Assembly: GCA_027064085.1 (NCBI GenBank)
Contig: JAMOQH010000066.1
Coordinates: 1 to 14,167 of the forward strand
Length of the DNA: 14,167 nt
Reading direction: 5' to 3'
Source: a bacterium
Lineage (GTDB): Bacteria > UBP6 > JAFGXH01
Shown: piece after piece, positions 7,089 to 12,371 of the stretch
How positions within the stretch are numbered: position 1 is the stretch's first letter
How the letters are laid out: each line of letters begins with the position of its first letter
Notes under the pieces: generated by a model
Database searches by the model: none
What the model saw: only the letters and a program-made list of their open reading frames with translations
Told to the model about the DNA's origin: nothing
Position numbers and translations under genes: made by a program

Positions 7089-8806
7089 TGTGTGGAATAT
7101 TGATGGTATATGATAAAAAAAGAAAAATAGAAAAGAAAGAAATAGTAAAACTAAGAGATTTCATGATTCATAGAGGTCCTGATGATGCAGGTATTTTTGT
7201 AGATGAGCAAGAAAATATAGCATTAGCACATAGAAGGCTTTCGATTTTAGATTTATCTGCTGCTGGTCATCAGCCTATGACGATAGATGAAAATTATATA
7301 GTATTTAATGGAGAAATTTATAATTATGTTGAGTTGGCTCAAGAAAGTAAGATTAGCTTACAAAGTAATCATTCTGATACTTTTGTATTATTGAATTTGC
7401 TTAATAAATATAAAGAGAAAATTTTAAATAACTTAAATGGAATGTGGGGATTTGTATATTATGATACATTTAACAAAGAACTTTTAATTTCAAGAGATAG
7501 ATTTGGGAAAAAACCGCTGTATTATTATGAAGATGAAAATGTATTTATAGTATCTTCTGAAATAAAGCCTATTTTATATTCAAAATATTATAAGAAAGAA
7601 ATAAACCAAAATGCAGTTAATGAATATCTAAAAACGGGTTTGGTGGATGGACTTGAAGAGACATTTTTTAAAGGTATTAAAAGATTTCCATCAGCTCATT
7701 ATGGGATTTATGATTTAAAAGAAAAAAGGTTTAAAATTATTAGAAGATATTATTCAATCGAAGAATCTATTTATGAAGTGTCAGATAATGAAGAAGAAAA
7801 TATTGCAAAATTTAAAGAATTGTTTTTTGATGCAGTAAAAATCAGACTTAGAAGTGATGTAGAAGTTGGAACTTGTCTTAGTGGCGGACTTGATAGTAGT
7901 AGTATATATTGTGTTGCTAGTGAAATTTCAGATAAACCAATTCAGTCTTTTTCATCAAGGTTTAAAGAAGAGGGTTATGATGAAGGATATTTTATAGATA
8001 AAGTTATACAAAAATATCCTGGTAAAAATCATTTTGTATTTCCTGAATATGATAATTTTGAAGAAAAATTGAGAAAAATAATATATTATCTTGAAGAACC
8101 AAGTAAAGCAATGGGAGTTTATCCACAATGGCATGTGATGGAGTTAGCCTCAAAACATCTTAAAGTTTTGCTTGATGGACAAGGTGGAGATGAGATTTTA
8201 GCAGGGTATGATCCTTATTATGTAAGTTTTTTAGCGGATATAAAAAATCCTATTAAATTTTTTAGTGAAGTTTTAGCTATTGTGGATAAAAAAGGTGTTG
8301 GAATTTTAAAATTTTTAGCTAAAGGGACATTAGGTAGATATTTAAAGGGTAAAAAAGAATTTCAAAATTCATATTTAGCAACAAAGCTTTTATATGATGT
8401 TTATAGAGATATGTTGCCTGCTCTTGTAAAATATGAAGATAAAATAGGAATGGCTTTTTCAATTGAAGCAAGAATGCCATTTTTAGATTATAGATTAGTA
8501 AATTTTGTGTTTTCTCTTGAAAATAAATATAAAATTAGGAATGGATGGAATAAATGGATTTTAAGAAAAGCTATGAAAGGTATATTACCAGACGAAGTTA
8601 CTTATAGAAAAGATAAAAAAGGTTTTCCAACTCCATTTAATAAGATATTAGAGAAAAATAAACATTTGGAAAAATTTATACCTAAAAGTGTAAATGGAGA
8701 GTGGGAAAAATGGCGATATGTATCACTTGGAATTTGGAAAGAAATGTTTTTTGAAAATCAAAATGGAGAAGATAATGAAAACAAAAAAAATATTAATGTT
8801 ACTTGA
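7088..8806 (+). CDS. asnB: AsnB-type glutamine amidotransferase / asparagine synthetase
   Basis: From ATG 7088 the product has 572 residues and begins MCGI, so Cys2 becomes the N-terminal nucleophile of the class II glutaminase domain (HRGPDD 28-33, AHRRLSILDL 47-56, NGEIYNY 74-80, SDTF 96-99). The synthetase domain has the ATP PP-loop SGGLDSS (265-271), LLDGQGGDEILAGY (361-374) and, late, EARMPFLDYRLVNF and KGFPTPF. All key residues are intact. In polysaccharide loci, AsnB homologues typically transfer ammonia to a uronic acid carboxylate and give a sugar uronamide; here the WecB-WecC product ManNAcA is the obvious candidate. True asparagine synthesis cannot be excluded. AAGGA lies about 7 bases upstream, and TGATG joins it to the previous gene. 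It overlaps the next gene by 32 bases. Confidence 0.9.
   Translation: MCGILMVYDKKRKIEKKEIVKLRDFMIHRGPDDAGIFVDEQENIALAHRRLSILDLSAAGHQPMTIDENYIVFNGEIYNYVELAQESKISLQSNHSDTFVLLNLLNKYKEKILNNLNGMWGFVYYDTFNKELLISRDRFGKKPLYYYEDENVFIVSSEIKPILYSKYYKKEINQNAVNEYLKTGLVDGLEETFFKGIKRFPSAHYGIYDLKEKRFKIIRRYYSIEESIYEVSDNEEENIAKFKELFFDAVKIRLRSDVEVGTCLSGGLDSSSIYCVASEISDKPIQSFSSRFKEEGYDEGYFIDKVIQKYPGKNHFVFPEYDNFEEKLRKIIYYLEEPSKAMGVYPQWHVMELASKHLKVLLDGQGGDEILAGYDPYYVSFLADIKNPIKFFSEVLAIVDKKGVGILKFLAKGTLGRYLKGKKEFQNSYLATKLLYDVYRDMLPALVKYEDKIGMAFSIEARMPFLDYRLVNFVFSLENKYKIRNGWNKWILRKAMKGILPDEVTYRKDKKGFPTPFNKILEKNKHLEKFIPKSVNGEWEKWRYVSLGIWKEMFFENQNGEDNENKKNINVT
8765..8768 (+). promoter_or_regulatory. Shine-Dalgarno site of the GT4 gene, inside asnB
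   Basis: GGAG sits six bases before ATG 8775. It selects that start over the upstream in-frame ATG codons at 8694 and 8763, which would add residues not expected before the canonical KKILMLLEHPFPPD glycosyltransferase start. Confidence 0.6.
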
Positions 8807-9971
8807 GCATCCATTCCCACCAGATATTAGAGTAGAAAAAGAAGCAAAAGCATTGCTTAAAGCAGGATTTAATTTGAGTTTAGTGTGTGCAGATGATGGC
8901 AAAAAGGAATATAATTGGAATGGGATGAAACTTTATAAAGTTCCTTTTAAAAAAGATATTATTTCAAAAGTTTTAAGAAAAGCACTTGTGATACATCCAG
9001 ATTTTTATGGATATTTAGATGAATTATTAAAAAAAGAATATTTTGATGTTATTCATGTTCATGATTTAAGGCTTGTTCCAACAGCTCTTAAAATAAAAGA
9101 AAAATATGGTTGCAAAGTAGTAGCAGATTTGCATGAAAATTATCCGGCAGGTGTAAGAGAATGGAACAAATCAAGTAGTGGTTTAAAGGGGTTTGTTAAA
9201 AGGAGTTTAGATAATTATGAAAAATGGTTTAAAATTGAGAGGGAGGTAGTTAAAAAAGTAGATAAAATCATAGCTGTAGTAGATGAGATGAAAAATAGAA
9301 TGATAGAACAACATAATATTCCAGAGGATAAAATAATAGTTGTTTCAAATCTTGAAGATGAAGATTTTGTAAAAAAAGCTAAAGTTGATGAAAGTTTGAT
9401 ACAAAAATACAAAGATAAATTTGTAGTTTTATATATTGGCGGTTTTGGAGCACATAGAGGGATAGATACGGCTATAAAAGGTATGAAGTATCTTGATAAA
9501 AATGATATTTTGTTACTTTTAGTTGGTCGAGGAAGTAAAAAAATAGAAAATAAATTTAAATCTTTGATAAAAGAAAACAGTTTAGAAAATAGAGTTGAAA
9601 TAATAGGTTGGCAACCTTTTGAAAAGGTGTTTACTTATCAAAAATTAGCAAATATTTGTATAGTCCCACATAATAGCAATGAACATACAGATAATACCAT
9701 TCCTCATAAATTATATCAATATATGATGGTAGGAAAACCAATAGTAGTATCATCTTGCCCACCACTTGCAAGAGTTGTGAAAGAATCAAATAGCGGATTG
9801 GTTTTTAAAGCTGGTAATCCAAAAGATTTTGCTAAAAGAGTTTTAGAAATTTATGAAAATAAAGAATTACAAGCAAAATTTTCTAAAAATGGATTAAAAT
9901 ATACATTTGAAGATAATCATACTTGGCAAGAAGAGAGTAAGAAATTGATAGCTTTTTATAGAAGTATTTAA
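8775..9971 (+). CDS. Glycosyltransferase family 4 (GT-B fold)
   Basis: This protein has 398 residues. The N-terminal acceptor domain begins KKILMLLEHPFPPDIRVEKE (4-23), with FDVIHVHDLRLVPTALK (90-106) and VVADLHENYP (115-124). The C-terminal nucleotide-sugar domain has LYIGGFGAHRGIDTAIKG (219-236), VEIIGWQPFEKVF (274-286) and IPHKLYQYMMVGKPIVVSS (309-327), which corresponds to the family's E/K-x-x-x-x-G donor-binding region. GT4 enzymes are retaining transferases acting at the cytoplasmic face of the membrane. The donor and linkage cannot be predicted. It ends the first continuous gene train: the next 500 or so bases hold only a gene remnant and simple repeats. Confidence 0.9.
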   Translation: MKTKKILMLLEHPFPPDIRVEKEAKALLKAGFNLSLVCADDGKKEYNWNGMKLYKVPFKKDIISKVLRKALVIHPDFYGYLDELLKKEYFDVIHVHDLRLVPTALKIKEKYGCKVVADLHENYPAGVREWNKSSSGLKGFVKRSLDNYEKWFKIEREVVKKVDKIIAVVDEMKNRMIEQHNIPEDKIIVVSNLEDEDFVKKAKVDESLIQKYKDKFVVLYIGGFGAHRGIDTAIKGMKYLDKNDILLLLVGRGSKKIENKFKSLIKENSLENRVEIIGWQPFEKVFTYQKLANICIVPHNSNEHTDNTIPHKLYQYMMVGKPIVVSSCPPLARVVKESNSGLVFKAGNPKDFAKRVLEIYENKELQAKFSKNGLKYTFEDNHTWQEESKKLIAFYRSI

Positions 9972-10021
9972 GTATAAATTTTATTTATAGATAGAAATGC
10001 GAGAGATTAATTATAAATTTT

Positions 10022-10402
10022 GGGCAGCATTTTTTAAGATTTGAAGTTCCTACTACCTGGCAAATATGGGAAAAAGCTGGGATGAGTTGGGATAGTACAC
10101 TCAGTTATGCCGACAAAGAAGGTTTCAGATGCGGGACTTGCTATGAGTATTCGGTATTTGATATATTAAATAGAGAAAAGCTAAAGCTGAAAGAAAGACC
10201 TTTGATTATAATGGAAGGAACGCTTGTGAATTACCAAAACTTTACGCCAGAAGAAATGGAAGAGAGAATAAAAAATTTAGCGGATAAAGTAAAACAATAC
10301 AATGGGCAATTTGTGTTTTTGTGGCACAATAGCAGTTTTGGTGGAAGTTGGAAGAAGTTTGAGTATATTTATGAAAAGGTTATTTGTGGTAATTTGTTGT
10401 AA
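10022..10402 (+). pseudogene. 3' remnant of a second polysaccharide-deacetylase family gene
   Basis: An open frame readable from about 9995 becomes recognisable at 10022. It gives GQHFLRFEVPTTWQIWEKAG, then the downstream residues STLSYADKEGFRCGTCYEY, RPLIIMEGTL and FLWHNSSF. This is the C-terminal third of the polysaccharide-deacetylase family proteins seen in O-antigen clusters, which carry (R/G)QHxLR, DSTLxxADxxGFRCGTC and a final LWHNSxF motif and normally span 300-450 residues. The N-terminal catalytic half is absent: a stop lies in frame at 9992-9994 and no homologous sequence precedes it. An ATG at 10082 could start a 106-residue fragment, but no good SD is evident. It differs from the deacetylase-like protein at 5047. 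Its last codons run into the decamer array, so the end may also be altered. Confidence 0.78.
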
Positions 10403-10440
10403 TTTGTTGTAATTCATCGTAAATTGTAGTTATTTATTGT
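10381..10440 (+). repeat. Degenerate 10-bp tandem repeat, six units
   Basis: Six consecutive decamers follow a consensus of AATTTGTTGT. Units 2 and 3 are identical, and the others differ at 2-4 positions. The array begins within the last codons of the deacetylase remnant (stop 10400-10402) and leads directly to a hexamer array. The period is one helical turn. I see no recognised regulator site in it. Confidence 0.75.
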
Positions 10441-10450
10441 GATTATGAAA

Positions 10451-10486
10451 GTGAGTGTGAATGTGAATGTGAAGGTGAGAGCGAAT
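10451..10486 (+). repeat. 6-bp tandem repeat, six units (consensus GTGAAT)
   Basis: The hexamers are GTGAGT, GTGAAT, GTGAAT, GTGAAG, GTGAGA and GCGAAT, in register without gaps. The array is non-coding and lies between the decamer array and the left end of the S23 unit. The 10403-10561 stretch holds nothing else that I can support except the inverted end and the SD of the S23 gene. Confidence 0.75.
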
Positions 10487-10508
10487 GGGGAAGAAAAATG
10501 TTTATAAT

Positions 10509-10545
10509 GGTTGAATAGTATAGTGGTATAATAGTTTAGTAGTGG
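10509..10545 (+). repeat. Left inverted end of S23 unit, copy B
   Basis: This 37-bp stretch starts GGTTGAATAGTATAGTGG and ends TAGTAGTGG. Its reverse complement matches the right end of copy A (272-312) at 32 of 37 positions with one 4-base gap, and the shorter right end of copy B (10962-10990) less well. Confidence 0.6.
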
Positions 10546-10561
10546 AGTAATGGAGTGAGGA

Positions 10562-11008
10562 ATGGAGGAAAGCAAACCAAATTTTACATTTGAAGATTTG
10601 GATATATGGAAAGAAGCAAGGGATACGAGAAATCAAATATCTAAACTTGTAAAAATTTTTCCAAAAGAAGAGAAATATAGGCTTTCAGATCAATTGATTA
10701 GAGCTTCAAGATCAGTTACTGCAAATTTAGCTGAAGGATACGGTAGATTCCATTATAAAGAAAATATTCAATTTTGCAGACAAGCAAGAGGTTCTCTTTT
10801 TGAATTGATAGATCATCTAACTGTGGCTTTAGATGAGAAATATATGAATACAGATGAATTCAATTCTTTGAAAGCGGAATGTTATAATTTAATCAAAAAG
10901 CTCAATAGTTTAAAAAGTTTAAAATATCTAAAATTCAAACGGAGAAAACAAAATGACTACACCACTACCCACTATACTACTATACCAACCACCAATAAGG
11001 AGAGCTAA
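10562..11008 (+). CDS. Four-helix-bundle protein, S23/23S-rRNA IVS family, copy B (complete)
   Basis: This protein has 148 residues. It begins MEESKPNFTFEDLDIWKEAR, with the family-typical FxDLxIWxxA start, then LSDQLIRASRSVTANLAEGYGR (41-62), FCRQARGSLFELIDHLTVALD (71-91) and a Lys-rich fourth helix ending near residue 127. The four-helix core is followed by a roughly 20-residue Thr/Tyr/His tail that comes from the inverted-repeat end. The SD GGAG (10552-10555) is six bases before ATG 10562. The stop at 11006-11008 falls between the SD and the first ATG (11011) of the broken epimerase, so translation could be coupled. The protein is basic at its C-terminus and related in fold to Avd accessory proteins, but no retroelement is present. 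Its function is unknown. Confidence 0.9.
   Translation: MEESKPNFTFEDLDIWKEARDTRNQISKLVKIFPKEEKYRLSDQLIRASRSVTANLAEGYGRFHYKENIQFCRQARGSLFELIDHLTVALDEKYMNTDEFNSLKAECYNLIKKLNSLKSLKYLKFKRRKQNDYTTTHYTTIPTTNKES
10962..10990 (+). repeat. Right inverted end of S23 unit, copy B (shortened)
   Basis: This 29-bp stretch runs CCACTACCC to CAACC. Relative to copy A it lacks 12 bases of TAC/ACT triplets just before the terminal CAACC, which fits slippage within the triplet run. It lies inside the 3' end of the S23 gene and encodes the Thr/Tyr-rich tail. Confidence 0.6.
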
Positions 11009-11093
11009 TAATGAAGATATTAACCATTCTCGGTGCTCGTCCGCTAAGGAGAGCTAATAATGAAGATATTAACCATTCTCGGTGCTCGTCTGC
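10996..11093 (+). repeat. 49-bp tandem duplication over an epimerase start
   Basis: Bases 10996-11044 and 11045-11093 are the same 49-bp sequence with one difference (C at 11042, T at 11091). Each unit contains a full AAGGAG SD and an ATG (11011 and 11060), followed by codons for MKILTILGAR. Since 49 is not a multiple of 3, translation from the first ATG leaves the epimerase frame after ten residues and stops at 11119-11121, giving a 36-residue product. The single change converts the Pro codon of the GARPQ motif to Leu in the copy that remains in frame. Confidence 0.92.
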
Positions 11094-11521
11094 AATTTAT
11101 AAAGGCTGGGGCAGTAAGTAGAGAGATAGAAAGGCGAAGGGCTAAAGGCGAAAGGCTAAGGGAAATTATTGTTCATACAGGCCAACATTATGATTTTAAT
11201 ATGAGTGATATATTTTTTGAAGAGCTGCATTTGCCAAAGCCTGATTATTTTCTTGGTGTAAATGGGCTAAATCATGGCGCAATGACTGGGCAGATGATGG
11301 AAAAAATTGAAAAAGTGGCTTTAAAAGAGAAACCAGATGTTATAATGGTTTATGGTGATACAAACTCAACGCTTGCAGGTGCAATTGTAGGAAGCAAACT
11401 TCATATTCCAATTGCTCATATAGAAGCAGGGCTTAGAAGTTTTAATATAAAAATGCCGGAAGAAGTAAATAGAATATTGACTGATAGAGTAGTTCAACTG
11501 ATACAGCTGCGGATAGCTTAA
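11060..11521 (+). pseudogene. Truncated UDP-sugar 2-epimerase (WecB/WbpI-like)
   Basis: The 153-residue product matches the N-terminal half of non-hydrolysing UDP-sugar 2-epimerases: MKILTILGAR, HTGQHYDFNMSDIFFEEL (39-56), VYGDTNSTLAGA (97-108), HIEAGLRSFN (120-129), MPEEVNRILTDRV (132-144). The wording (TGQHYDxxMSDxFFxEL, DTNSTLAGA, RSFNxxMPEE) fits the WbpI-like subgroup and differs from the intact wecB at 556. The complete family length is about 370. Here the frame diverges after TDRV and stops, so the domain with the catalytic His and SGG motif is missing. Another frame at 11494-11547 reads STDTAADSL, faintly like the family's PTxTAxxNL segment, which suggests a small deletion. The 49-bp duplication, the Pro-to-Leu change at residue 11 and a heptamer array add to the damage. 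It is almost certainly inactive. Confidence 0.85.
11132..11159 (+). repeat. Four heptamer tandem repeats inside the epimerase remnant
   Basis: Four 7-bp units read AGGCGAA, GGGCTAA, AGGCGAA and AGGCTAA, also readable as two 14-bp units with one difference. They encode the residues around RRAKGERL (26-33), which fall between REIE and the conserved IIVHTGQHYD, where relatives have only a few residues. The insertion is in frame. Confidence 0.75.
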
Positions 11522-11567
11522 TAAAAGTTGATTTTGATTATGTTTAAGAAATACAAATAAATCGGTG

Positions 11568-11574
11568 GGGAGGA
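11568..11574 (+). promoter_or_regulatory. Shine-Dalgarno site of the second methyltransferase
   Basis: GGGAGGA is five bases before ATG 11580. It excludes the GTG at 11565, which overlaps the SD itself. The 58 bases between the epimerase remnant's stop and this start show no convincing promoter or terminator. Confidence 0.75.
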
Positions 11575-11579
11575 TATTA

Positions 11580-12371
11580 ATGAGAGATTATTGGAAAAAT
11601 AGAGCTAAACAATATGATGCTAGATTTATAAAAATAAAAAATTATTTAAAAACCAATCTTTTTATCGATTTTTTTTGGAGTGTAAGATATGCAGAACAAT
11701 ATTTTCTAAAAAAATATATAAATAACAATGACGTTGTTTTAGATGTAGCTTGTGGAGCAGGAAAAGAAATTCTAGTTAAAAAAGCAAAAAAAGTAATAGG
11801 TATCGATATTAGTGGTTATCCAAAAAATATTGCACTTTCTAAAGGATATTATAAGTGCCTTGAATATGAGTACCTAGATTATAAAATAGAAATAAATGAT
11901 AAAGATATAGATATTGTTACTGCGATCAACCTCAATGCATATGTCAGTTTTGAAGTTTTTAAAAAAATTCTATTTAATGCTCTCAAAAATTTAAAAAAGG
12001 ATGGTAAAATATTATTAATAGCGGAGCTTGATAATGATGGAATTGGGTATAGAGTAATGAAAAAAATAAGTCCATCTAAATTCAAAAGGTATGTTCTTGG
12101 GATGCAACATAACTTTCTTGAATATGAAGATACTTTAAAACAAAAGATAGAAAAAGAATTTCCCAATTTAAAATTGCTTTACGAAAGAGATTTGGTTATA
12201 ATGTCACCTTTCTCACGCTATCTTGCCTTCTGTTGCAATAAAAATATTGATAATATTATCTTAAAAATATTATCATATTTAGTAGATATACCAATAAGCT
12301 TATTTAATAATCTATATATAATTTTCAATAACCGACCCAGAAAATCTTTTTTTAAAGGGACTTGTTTATGA
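11580..12371 (+). CDS. Class I SAM-dependent methyltransferase, second
   Basis: This protein has 263 residues. The nucleotide-binding motif is VVLDVACGAGKE (52-63), the acidic residue is in VIGIDIS (72-78), a DIDIVTAIN strand follows, and LKKDGKILLIAELDNDGIGY forms the post-core strand. The N-terminus (MRDYWKNRAKQYDARF) has the DYWxxRAxxYD pattern common in methyltransferases of glycan and quinone pathways. The C-terminal 60 residues are hydrophobic and may touch the membrane. It is unlike the methyltransferase at 4191 outside the core motifs. The acceptor is unknown; a sugar hydroxyl or a lipid-linked saccharide is likely from context. It is the first gene after the scrambled zone, the composition returns to very AT-rich here, and its stop overlaps the next start (ATGA). 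Confidence 0.82.
   Translation: MRDYWKNRAKQYDARFIKIKNYLKTNLFIDFFWSVRYAEQYFLKKYINNNDVVLDVACGAGKEILVKKAKKVIGIDISGYPKNIALSKGYYKCLEYEYLDYKIEINDKDIDIVTAINLNAYVSFEVFKKILFNALKNLKKDGKILLIAELDNDGIGYRVMKKISPSKFKRYVLGMQHNFLEYEDTLKQKIEKEFPNLKLLYERDLVIMSPFSRYLAFCCNKNIDNIILKILSYLVDIPISLFNNLYIIFNNRPRKSFFKGTCL
12354..12360 (+). promoter_or_regulatory. Shine-Dalgarno site of the second GT4 gene
   Basis: AAAGGGA lies seven bases before ATG 12368. This supports ATG over the TTG at 12362, which is only one base from the site. Confidence 0.65.

Larger units (their letters stand above)
10509..10990 (+). mobile_element. S23-gene repeat unit, copy B (complete, 482 bp)
   Basis: The unit starts with GGTTG (10509) and ends with CAACC (10990). 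The right boundary is fixed because copies A and B share sequence up to CAACC and nothing after it. The left boundary is inferred from the inverted match to the right end. It carries one gene, the four-helix-bundle protein, whose frame runs through the right end into host sequence. No transposase, integrase, reverse transcriptase or clear target duplication is present. The arrangement of inverted ends around an S23-type gene recalls 23S rRNA intervening sequences, whose complementary ends pair in the transcript. Confidence 0.55.

Noticed and set aside
10381-10486. CRISPR-like array
   Set aside because: The units are 6-10 bp with no spacers and no cas genes nearby; they are simple tandem repeats.
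10503-10532. Promoter with TATAAT boxes at 10503-10508 and 10527-10532 and TTGAAT at 10511-10516
   Set aside because: TTGAAT to TATAAT spacing is only 10 bases and no -35 lies 16-18 bases upstream of either box. The hexamers are expected by chance in the TAGT-rich inverted end.
10509-10990. Diversity-generating retroelement, because S23-family proteins resemble Avd
   Set aside because: No reverse transcriptase, template repeat or adenine-biased variable repeat is present. The differences between copies are scattered and not limited to A positions.
11011-11121. A 36-residue leader peptide gene before the second epimerase
   Set aside because: Its first ten residues are the epimerase's own N-terminus and the rest is that sequence in the wrong frame, so it is a by-product of the 49-bp duplication.
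12248-12275. Hairpin TGATAATATT / AATATTATCA with an 8-base loop, as a terminator
   Set aside because: It is pure AT-rich sequence inside the second methyltransferase coding region, without a GC stem, and genes continue directly downstream.
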